Part shown: positions 50,111 to 64,000 of the stretch, piece by piece
Position numbering within the stretch: position 1 is the first letter of the stretch
How the letters are laid out: each line of letters begins with the position of its first letter
Assembly: GCF_026213295.1 (NCBI RefSeq)
Contig: NC_079423.1
Coordinates: 13,595,538 to 13,659,537, forward strand
Direction: 5' to 3'
Length of the DNA stretch: 64,000 nucleotides
DNA from: Gadus chalcogrammus
Lineage: Eukaryota > Chordata > Actinopteri > Gadiformes > Gadidae
Program-made: the position numbers and the translations under genes
The notes under the pieces: generated by a model
What the model saw: the letters and a program-made list of their open reading frames with translations, nothing else
What the model was told of the DNA's origin: nothing
Database searches by the model: none

Positions 50111-52330
50111 TGTTCTTTAAAGATAATAAGTACAGAGTTTAATATCAAAGCGTGGCAGTTCCCTGAATGAGTCATAGTGTTTACATGATTATGGCTTCAT
50201 GCCTACAAATAAATTAAAGTAAGTATGGAGATTCAGGGGAGAGGGGGGGGGTCTTTAAAGCACCTCTCAACAAGCCCAGCCACGGTGCTGACAGAATAAG
50301 TTGATTATTATATTTATTTCATGGTTCTTATGCTATTTGATCATTGCAAGTCATTGCGCTCTCAGCAGTACAAACATTGAAATGGGAGCCTATCCAAAAC
50401 CATTGAAATAAAGTCTGATATATGTTGTTCTCATTTCACAACTAAAGGGATAAATATTGACACTGGAGACTGTAAACATGGTCATTTTGGTTTGCGGTTT
50501 ACCCTGTAACATGGTTATAAACAACACACTTGCGAAAACCAATTATTACTTTGTAGGCCAACTATTTGTTTACCATTCACTGTTGCTAAATAGTTCTCCA
50601 TCCCATCTGCTAGACATGTTTTTTTCTTTTCATCATTAAACAAAATTATATATTTATTTGTCCATGTGTCTGGCCTCCAGCAGGGGGCGTTGTTGAGCGT
50701 ACCAGCCTTAAAGTAAACTTCTCAACTGGAGCGTTGTTCATCTATTTTTAGGCTAATTCTCATGAAAATTTGATGTCATTCCGCGAACATGGGTTTATCT
50801 CCTGCCACCTCGTTTCGTGACACGACGCGAGTGGCATGTAATGGAGCGATATCAAAAAGCCCACATTAGCATTTGTTAAATTCTCCTGTAATCTCATTGC
50901 ATGGGCCTAGTCGATTGATTTCTGTGCGTCTCCAATTGTTTCTAAAATGAAAATAAATACATCACATCGCAGCTACACAGTCTCACAGGGTTCTCAAAAC
51001 ACTGTGAAACTCTCAAAGACACTTAACATAATAATGATCATTTGAAGATGATGGCGAACATGAGCATCGTGTTTTCTTACAGTCACAACGTGATATTGAC
51101 ATGTGCATGTATACACTCTGAGAGAGTGGGAGGGAAACATTGGGTGAGCTCCCGGTGCCCTACGACCACGGTTCCGGGGGCTGAGTTTCCGTGTGGAGTC
51201 AGGGGCTCCGGCAGCGAACCGGGGGCCACGGCGATCTGCACGCTTGTGAAAAGTCGTTGCCATGGCAACCGCACAGTTCATCAAGGTTCTGAGCATTAAA
51301 GGGAAACGGGAGGGGGACGGGGACGGGGGGGTTGCTCTATGTGTCGCAATCGTTTCCACGCGGGCACTGCACACACACATACACACACACAAACACATTA
51401 TACAAAATATGTACAATATAGCAACAATACACAAAGTACAGTCAAGCCCATAGGCCTAAAAATTGAAACATCTATACACATGTAGGATTTAGCGTCCAAA
51501 TTCAGGTGGTAGCTTTCGGATTATGTAGTCAGTTAAAGTGTATTTTGTCTCCCTACAAAAAGCCTAATGACTCACATTCAGTAAAGCACTTGAAATTCTA
51601 GTTTTTTTGGAGGAACCCCTTCTGGTCATAGCTAGGCTATTCTGGCCTGGTGCACAGTGCATCTGCCAACAACGCCTGGGGTTCAAGAAGTTTAGGAGAA
51701 ACTGGAAAATGAAACAGTGGGAATGTGTGCCTTCGGCTTCTGTGGCTGATTTGCTTGTTCGGGCTTGTTTGTAATGTGGCATTGTGTTCTTAGCAGAACA
51801 CATATTCCCACGTTTCAATAAAAAAAACTATTGCAGGGCTTGTTTAAAAAAAAGTAATGATTAATTAATGTAGGCTCCATCATCGACTAGGGAAGGCACA
51901 TGATCAAAATATAATTTGTGTCTAATTACCAACGTAATTTAATTTTGTAATGAGTTTAAATTGAACTAAATAAATAAATTGATGAGAGATGGTTGTATTA
52001 TTCAGACTACTTATGTTCAACAGGGGGATGTCGGCAATAAGGGAAACCTAAACGTAATCTGTCTGTGTACTGGCTTTATGCTTTCACCCAAACACATTCA
52101 GTATATATCTGTGAAAGCCCCAGTAAGCTTCCGTGCACCTGTCTTCCAGTCTCAGCATCCTCACTTGTCAAATTTGCCAAAAGGAGTATGCCAAGAGCTG
52201 CTATTAATAATAATAATAATAATACATTTAATTTAGAGGCGCCTTTCAAAACACCCAAGGTCACCTGACACCCAAGGTGTTCCTGACACCCAAGGTCACT
52301 CATATTGCAATGAGTATGCATGTCTCACAT
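50111..52330. other. intergenic, no recognised gene
   Basis: No coding family recognised. 51120-51330 is relatively GC-rich, then returns to AT-rich sequence. An (AAT)n stretch lies at about 52203-52224 and a short CACCCAAGGT repeat at 52250-52298. Confidence 0.45.
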
Positions 52331-52343
52331 ACACACACTCTCA

Positions 52344-52439
<96 letters not shown>
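52331..52439 (+). repeat. (CA)n microsatellite
   Basis: About 50 CA units, followed by CA-rich degenerate sequence to about 52760. Confidence 0.97.
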
Positions 52440-52442
<3 letters not shown>

Positions 52443-52762
52443 CCACACTCACAAACACACACACACACACGCACAACTCTTACAGGCAAAAACATACAGA
52501 CCAGAAACAGACACACAAACACACACCTGAAAAAGACACACGTACAAGCACACATGCACTTCTCTAAAAGCCACACACATGTGAACATACACAACTAAAA
52601 GTCATTCACACACAGACACACCTCTAAAGCACAGGGATACCCACACATATGCACACCTTTAACAGATACACATATCACGTAAGTGCACACACATTTGACC
52701 ATAGCACGTAAGAAGACACGCACACACATATACACCGCAACACCTCTAATAAACACATGCAT

Positions 52763-52767
<5 letters not shown>

Positions 52768-52831
<64 letters not shown>
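52768..52831 (+). repeat. (CA)n microsatellite
   Basis: About 32 CA units. Confidence 0.97.
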
Positions 52832-52833
<2 letters not shown>

Positions 52834-55800
52834 GCTCTGTACTTTGTGCAAACTCCCCGTGTTCATTTTGCAGTACATGAGCATCTAGAATGAAAATCTC
52901 TTTTAACAGAAAGAAAATACCTCACACACACTCAAAAATATATTTGTGGGGAAGTTCCCTGATGATTCCTAAAAGGCTTTTTTTGACCAAATGGAACTTC
53001 TAACTCTGGAATGGTCGGACTACCCAAAAAAAAATCCCTCTAAAAGCAAAGGTAGCATGAAGGGCTGTTATTAGCGGTGTGCAGGGCACTCTTGCTTACC
53101 ATTTCAGAAAATGGCCAGAAATTGCAGTGTTTTTCTATCCCATTACACTGGACTGAAATTATTGGAACCCGCTATGTTCTGTTTTTCGCGACAGCGGCCA
53201 TTGGCTTCCTGCTATTGTTGTTGTCCTATTATGGCGGCTATTTGGTTTGTAAGATGAAGGCCTCAGTGGAAGTTGTACACTCCCTTCTCGTCTAATGGCC
53301 CATGTTTCTCTGTTAGTGACTCGTGTCTTTAAGCAGCTTCAGCTAGCGCTTTAGCTTACTTAGGCTATCCCTGCAAACAGGAACAATGTTACCTGGTAGA
53401 ACATCCGCGATACAACTTATTCGGGAGTAGGAAAGAGGAGAAGGATATGGAAGTAGTATGGAGGTGTATTTCTAGTGTGGAATCAAAATGGGCTTATTTG
53501 TTCCAGTGTTCTTCAGCTACTTTATATTCACTATTTTCTCTGAAACACATCCTGAATAGAAAAGCATCACCATGTAAATCCAACGGGGAAAACATGAATT
53601 TTGACTGACTGAGTCAAAAAGATTGATGTGAACGTTTGTATGGTAGAGACATTTTGTAAATATTTCCAGCGTGAAGCGAGAGTTGCGCCTACTGCTTCCT
53701 TGGCACACTTCTAATGAACAAGAATGAATGGAAAGAATACAATGTCACCACGTTAAATCGGTGGGAAAAATAAATAAACTGTCGGGGAAAAAAGGCGACA
53801 CTGACTGACGAATCCCAGCGGGGTTCAGTGAGCCTTTGCATATGATCGCTCCTTGACAAGTTTGCAGAAAGCCCTCAAGGGTAGGATCAGTGATAAATAT
53901 CCTCGAATCACACACTTGGGCCCCGGACTACAAAGACTGACATACTGGCAGCAATGCAGAGCCCACCACAGGCCATAAATATCAGCTGCCATGGTTGCTT
54001 TGACAAGCACTTTTACCCCCTTAAATAAAAAAATAAAGGAAGAAAACTGTACTAATTTCATGCGCCGGAAAGAATTAATCACACTAATGCACAAAGCAAG
54101 CTCTTGTTTATTTTGCCTCCTACCGAGATGTCCTTTCATTGTCGTGCTGAAAAGCCAAGGTTCAGCGTTATACCAAAGAAGCCGTGCGGCATATCGGCAT
54201 TTTCCTGTTTCAAGGTGAGGTGAAATGATAAGACAGCGTTTCTCCGCCACTATCACGGAGACTAGGTCGTCTCAACAATTGGCTGGTATTTGGGCACAGG
54301 GAGGGTTTTTCTTCCTCTTGCGAGCCTTAATGAAGCCACCGCTGTTAGCACTGCATTCATTTGAGAAGAGGGTTATGATAATGAAATATGTGGGCCTCAC
54401 ACTTCCAGACAATGGAATGTTAAAATATGAAAGGATTTCTTTTTAACAACTTGTAAGGCTGCAATGTTTATGTTAGATAGTGAAAAACCATATGGAATAC
54501 GAATTAACATATGAATATGAAATAACATTATGGGTACTGCTAGAATTGCTTTCACTTTTTTGATTTTATCTTTTGCGTTTTTAGTACCCATAGTGCATCC
54601 TCAGCCTCAGGAGATGAACGTATACGTCATTCATTGTTCACAATTCAGACCACAATATTTAAACCATGCCTGTTAAAAGACCGATAGACGGATCACCTGG
54701 CGATGATCAATGGTAGCGCAGAGGCGCAGATGGAAAGCGAAAGCACCAATCTGCCCGGGCACATTAACGACATAAGGGCCGATGTGAGATGCCAGGGGAC
54801 TTCCAGAGCCACATGGGTACTACTGCAGGGTGTTGAAGAAAGAGGGCAACATCCTAGAACTTCAACTAACAAGTTTCCCCATTAAGCTAGACAGAGTTCA
54901 GCTGAACAGTAAAGAATAATCTGTTGCGTATTCCCACAATGCATTGCATTGTGGGAATACCCTCAGCTACCCTTAGCCTACTCTGACCCAATACGATGCT
55001 TGTACCGGTTTAGCTTCCCAACTTCTGTTAGCGAGGATTTGTGGTTGAAGCAAGCCATTGTTCCATACAGCTGTCCATCCTGCACTTTGACGCTTCCACG
55101 CCACTAGAGAGGCTTTAACTGTACATGCATCAACATATCCATTCCAAACTTTAGGCCTTAGCTCAACAGTCTTTAATCTAATGCCCAGGAGCCTTGGAGT
55201 TCAAATGATTGGATTATGCACTGCATATGGTTAGCTTAAAACCATGTGTGACAATACACAGCCTCAGCCTATGTCTGTCACATGAACGGGCTGTACTTCC
55301 AGGGATGAAATGACAGACTTCATAAGGAAAACAAACTCCCGTCAGTGTGGTTCATGGTTGTTTAAGAAATGTTTGCGACATGTCTGTTTATGGCGGTTGT
55401 CCTAATCTTCCTGAGCGAACCTTCCTGCCCAAAGTAGGCTATATCATTTGCCGATGTTCTTGCTTATTTTCTTGCAATTGCTTTTATACTGCATTGAATG
55501 CAATATAAAATAAGACATAACAATCCAATTACTATCTGACATTTTATTGGATTATTCCTGGAACTCTTTGGTTGCAAGGCCCATTGGATATATTCTCTAT
55601 TTTAGATTTATGGACATTAAAGGGACCCTATGGTCATTTTATTTTATTTTGTTTTTCCAAGAATTGTATTTTCTAGTTCCCTGAGGACACTGACTTTTGT
55701 GTCAACCGGTCACCTGCTGTTGGCCAACCGCTCAGACTTTTACGGGAACTCTACGCCTCTACCAAGAAGAGTCACTGTTTAATTTAACTGTTTATGTACG

Positions 55801-58314
55801 CATAAGGCCTCGGTCAATGCTCTTCCCGGGACACAGGCCACAGCTCCTGAGGTGCTTCATTCTGAGGGGGGCTGTGGTCTGATAGCAATAACGCTACACA
55901 TGAGGCCACTTTGAATCAGATCCGATGAGCTAATCCAAAGGTTCCTATAATATTGATCAAATCATCCAAACGTGCAAGAACATTCCCAATATGGGATTGA
56001 GTTGATTTGGATCTTTGATTTTGAGAAAAAAATCAGAACAAAATATAAATCCTTATAAATCAGAATATAAATCAGATACAAAAGGTAAAATAAGTGCAGT
56101 ACATTGTTTTTTAAACCAAGTTGCGGAGCTACGTACACTTTGATCACTGATAATCAGGATCTGGTCATCTTGAAAAGGCTGATTTGGATCACAACTACTG
56201 GATTATCTGATCCTGCAGAAAATAATCAAGGGATTTCCAAATCTCATCTCATCTGATTGAGATGAGAAGTTTCGAACTCCCCGGCCGGGGGCCAGATAAC
56301 ACAACAGAGAAGAGGCAGGTGGAGCATCGATCCGGAGTTATGGCCACAGTGTGTGAAGCACTCACAACCAAACCCCCAGTGGGGAGAAGGAGTAAACCTT
56401 GAGAAATGATCCAGACAAGAGGGGCTCCTCCCCTTCATGAGTCCCCGGGGGGCCTTGTGAGTGGTGCTCATGTGTCAGCGGGCCCCAGGAGGGGAAAACC
56501 TCATGAAGGACTGAAGGAACCTAACGAGACGCATGCATGCACAGCTTTGTTTCGCATGGGCTGAATAATCAGTTTACGGTGATCAACTTTATCGATTACC
56601 ACGAGTGACTCCACGCCAAAAAGTGTGTTCAAGGTAGCCATCGTAAATCCATAATCTGTGGTTTATTAAAACCCTGCGTACTGACTAAACATTCATAATA
56701 AAAAGCATCAGACGGAACTGGCAATATATGATATGCATAACAGCAGGTAGTAGGATGCTGGAACAATCTCTATACAATAAACAAGCATGAATCTTGTGCA
56801 GACACAAAGTATGGATTGGGTTCTTCCAAGTCTGGCTCTTTGGCTAATTGGGAAGCAAAATTATGTGTGCGTGTCTGAGTATGTGAATCCACAAGGACCC
56901 TCTTCATAGTGGGAGCTTGGCGGATGCGTGAGTCAGACAGCGAGATAGAAGCCCCTTTTAAACACAGATCCTGCCATATTGCCATAAAGATGATCCTTCA
57001 TTATGTCAGCTTGAATTTTTTCCACAGAACTTAACAAAGCCGGCCTAATGCCTCACTGTGTGTGTTATAGCATAGCTTTAGGCTTTCTGGAATAAGAGGC
57101 AGGACGTTGAACACAACAGCGTCAGTGTGTGGTGTGACACATAGCACACACGTCGGGCAGCGACTTTGCTTCCTAAACAATGACTTTCTCTTCCTCTTCC
57201 AACTCTTCAAAGGAAAGCAGAGCTGCTGTGCATCGTTATACAGCATTTTGAAGCGTAGGGGTTTAAGCCACCAGAAAAACGTTTGAGGAGAAAGGGAGCG
57301 GAAGCAGGAAGCGTTTCGGAGCAGAAAGGTACAGCTCTTTGTCCGAGGTAATCGTTAGCTGCTAACTACTCTGCTGCTTCTTCAGGAAGGTTTAAATCCC
57401 ACAGTGGCAGTTCCCACACATAACACGTCATCAGAAGGCTTTTCCCGCCATGCCGATTCACCCGATTTAGGCAGACGTCGATTTGCCTTTGTAATTACCT
57501 CAACTGCCGGCTCAAAGGCGAAACCACAAGGCCCCCCTGTTAAGGATGGACTTGTGAGGATCCGCTTCTCAGGCCGAATCGGTTGGGACTGGTAGTCTGC
57601 CATCTTGTTTGTATTTTTGTGTTAATAAAATGACAAAACAATCGAACTAAGGCCCTAGCTGTGGCTGGCATCACCCCTATGGGTCCATCCACTAACCCAG
57701 GGTGCTGTACATAGACATTTCCTCACTCATCTTACCCCTGACTGGCTCAAGTGAACTCTATTTATAGGTTGGCTCCTCATATAAGAGCAGTCCATTTAAC
57801 AGAAGAAAACGATGATAATATTAATGAATAAACAAACTATTAATTTCGATTTTTATCATTATTAATAAATGTGCGACAATTAATGATATATCCCTCCTTA
57901 AACAATCCAAACCCTTAAACAATATCCAAATGCACATTTAACTACACAACAGATTAAACATCCCCCAAAAAATGGTACATTCCTCCAATCAAGAAATACA
58001 TTTACTTAAGTAGTTATGTAATTCTATCTATGTACAAACCAAGAAATATCAATCAACGTATATTCATCTGAACCCTTACGTGTGTGTCGATATTGTGAGT
58101 AATGTCTGCTGGATTGAAGCAAAGTGTCATGGAGTTCAGTTCTATCGACGAGTGACATCTTTAGGGGCCTTGACATCATCTTCAAGTAGTGCGCTGTAAC
58201 ATCAGACGAGCTGACGTCACAGCCAACTAGCATACAACCCCCATTTCAAGGTATTTGTAACTTTTATACAGACGGCGAAGCAGAATAATGCTGCAAGATT
58301 CCCCTCTTGAGAAT
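52832..58314. other. intergenic, apparently single-copy, no recognised gene
   Basis: 5.5 kb without a supported gene. It contains a perfect 15-bp-arm palindrome at 54928-54960 and a coding-like short ORF on the minus strand at 57382-57603, described separately. Low simple-repeat content compared with the rest of the window. Confidence 0.45.
54928..54960. repeat. 33-bp palindrome with CCCACAATGC arms
   Basis: GTATTCCCACAATGC and GCATTGTGGGAATAC are exact reverse complements with a 3-bp centre. Each arm contains TTCCCACAATGC, close to the ZNF143/Staf-type core. Functional meaning is unproven. Confidence 0.75.
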
Positions 58315-58380
58315 GCTGAGAGAGAGCGAGAGAGAGAGAGAGCGAGAGAGAGCGAGAGAGAGAGAGAGAGAGCGAGAGAG

Positions 58381-58456
<76 letters not shown>

Positions 58457-58472
58457 CGAGAGCGAGAGAGAG

Positions 58473-58521
<49 letters not shown>
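58315..58521 (+). repeat. (GA)n microsatellite
   Basis: About 200 bp of GA with periodic GAGC interruptions. Ser-Leu and Arg-Glu ORFs are artefacts. Confidence 0.97.
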
Positions 58522-58525
<4 letters not shown>

Positions 58526-60342
58526 TGGAAAATGTGTGAGTGGAGGAGAGAGAGAGGGATGGGATGGGATCCTCCTCTTCCTCGTCCTCCGAGCAAACAT
58601 GCCTCTTTAATGACCGCCAGCTAGGACCGGCACAGAGCAAGAGGAAATAAATGATCCAGAGGCAACACGCAGGACACAAAAGGACTGTCTCTCTGTGCAG
58701 GCAACACTTATGGGAGAATATCTTCATGTGATGTAGGTCCAGAGTGGCTGGGGCTTGTGGTAATGAGCAGGAATAGGGTTAAGTGTGAGTTAGAGAGAGC
58801 GAGAGAGAGAGAGAGAGAATTCAGGTTATCACCATCTGGGATGGGGGAACTTCAGACCTCTGGAGGTACCCTTTACTTAATCTAAAAGTAGGTATTATTA
58901 TACTGGATAGTAATAGGTCACTGCAGGATTGGCACTTTTAAACATAGATGTATGAAAAAGTGGCTGACCTAGCTTTATAGACCTACAGAGGCACACCTAA
59001 GCCCTTCAGTGAACTTTTTATTAGTAGGAAGAAGGAATGGCCGGCTATTATAAGCTAGAAAAAGGCTATATTTGCACTGAAGCAAACACGACGGCGTATC
59101 AAATAAATACCTTGCGACTCTTTTTATTAAACAACTGGTTAGGTTTATAGGATTCCCATCCCCTGAGGCATTTAAAAAAAGCCCTTGTGTTATGCAGCAG
59201 AGTATAAGGTGTTCACATATTCACTAGACAGGATGTAAGGATAAAGCTATAGCAACGCAAACACTCCAGCATTGTACTTAAAAGCACATCCCACTGGACC
59301 TGGCCTGAGCTTCACAACTTCATGCTACTTGATGATCACTATAGGTCGCCTACCACTCGGGAATTAAACTGCTGCCAAAATCCACATGCTGAACCACGTT
59401 TTCCCTGTCTTATGCCCGGGCACGATTGTAGTAAAAGGGGGATGTTGTGTTCTGGCTCCGGCTCAGCGCGCTCTTCCTTTGTTTCCGTGGGAGACCAAAC
59501 GTGTTAGCATGACGCTTATCTATACCGTCAGGTTGAACAAAAAGTTTCTTCCTTTTGATCGTATTGCTGCATTTCATGAGGCAACATGGCAAAAATTTGG
59601 AGCAACTTTGCAGATCTGAAAAGATTCTCTAATGAAAATAGCCAGGAGGATAATAGAATGTGATTATCACGACTATTTTGCAGCCTCAGTGATGGAACGT
59701 AGCACGGCTTGCGGGTACATCAAGAATTTGGATGGTGGAATTCTGACTATGGGGGGCCAACATGATTTGCATATTTCCTCCACATCTCACTTAGTGCAAA
59801 AAAAACGGGTTAAGGCCTTGTGGAAGCCCATTTATGCAAGGGTACATCCACCAAAAACGCCCAGTATTCAAATCATTTCCCTAAGACGATTAGCCTTTCC
59901 AGTCTCTTGCAATGTGCTGCATATTTCATTTTATTTTTTTCGGACACAGTTGCATGATTGAAACATCAGTTAGAGCTGAGTTTGACCCTGAAATTAAAAA
60001 AGATCTGATCTCTTTCACCCTTCCCTCCTCCACCACCGCACCAACACACCCCCCAACTCTTGCCCCTATTTTTATTCCACTGCCACAAAAATACTGTGTC
60101 ATCCATTTGACATGGATCCCGCAATTACCAACCTTGTCGCTCATGCCTTCTAAACCCCCAAACTCTGTAACTACTCTCGCTGTCCTTCCCTCTCCCTGGC
60201 TTGCCATGCATGTCGCCAGCTCCCTCAAGAAACAGACAAAATGAAAAAAGACAAGTGAACGGTAGCTAAGGGAGAGGTGTAAACTACATGTACACACTCT
60301 GCCCTCCACTCACTAGCTTTCCATCCCCTTGTCCCTCTCCCT
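58522..60342. other. intergenic, no recognised gene
   Basis: Apart from a short GA tract at about 58795-58820, the sequence is unique-looking. 59500-59960 is AT-rich with no strong ORF and has the look of non-coding sequence under constraint, but this cannot be shown from one genome. Confidence 0.4.
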
Positions 60343-60458
<116 letters not shown>

Positions 60459-60514
60459 TCTCCACTCCCTCGCTCTCCATCCCTCTCTCTCTGGCTTTGT
60501 CCCTCTCTCTGTCT

Positions 60515-64000
<3,486 letters not shown>

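Noticed and set aside
53077..53295. 72-codon ORF with a hydrophobic stretch (possible membrane peptide)
   Set aside because: No family match, no splice or promoter context, and length within chance expectation.
58217..58727. Ser-Leu repeat ORFs (up to 166 codons)
   Set aside because: Frames of the (GA)n/(CT)n microsatellite.

Overview
This is vertebrate, almost certainly teleost fish, genomic DNA. It has GT-AG introns, long dinucleotide microsatellites, many MITE-like elements and tRNA-derived SINE pieces. It also carries two recognisable teleost genes. The density of very long (GT)n runs resembles cod-like fishes, but that is only an impression; no species can be fixed from the window.

Region 1 (241-9480, + strand) is one NLRC3-like NACHT-LRR-B30.2 receptor gene of the expanded fish-specific NLR family. 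I could chain ten exons in phase: a start exon, two near-identical copies of a 117-nt N-terminal exon, a short linker exon, a 1.8-kb FISNA/NACHT exon, three 174-nt LRR exons, a 47-nt exon and a PRY/SPRY exon. The spliced frame is open over 3,249 nt (1,082 residues), so the gene looks intact. Its introns hold several microsatellites and two TIR elements flanked by TTAA.

Region 2 (9.5-30.2 kb) is repeat-dominated with no gene I recognise. It contains a broken B30.2 exon copy, two copies of an unrecognised coding-like fragment inside a rearranged repeat cluster, LTR-like fragments and a 34-bp-class minisatellite. It also has a roughly 1.8-kb fold-back element and a 1.8-kb tandem duplication with regularly spaced exon-like blocks that carry splice-donor consensus. 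Several MITEs are present, one with a perfect 8-bp target duplication.

Region 3 (30,457-46,822, + strand) is a complete 27-exon vitellogenin gene of the phosvitin-less VtgC/Vtg3 type. It has a TATA box, an imperfect oestrogen-response element and forkhead-like sites just upstream. The 3,807-nt CDS encodes 1,268 residues; it goes from lipovitellin heavy chain to light-chain-like sequence with only a small serine-containing remnant, and it has no C-terminal von Willebrand D module. Its introns have taken up a solo LTR, a palindromic MITE, two oppositely oriented copies of another MITE, telomere-like repeats and a SINE.

Region 4 (46.8-64 kb) has no gene that I can support. It is microsatellites separated by long stretches of apparently single-copy non-coding sequence, which could include distal regulatory elements of an unseen neighbour.

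The two genes are functionally unrelated (innate immune sensing, and yolk precursor made in the liver). I found no operon-like or defence-island system; the most unusual features are recent exon/repeat duplications and the way microsatellites and MITEs sit against splice sites.
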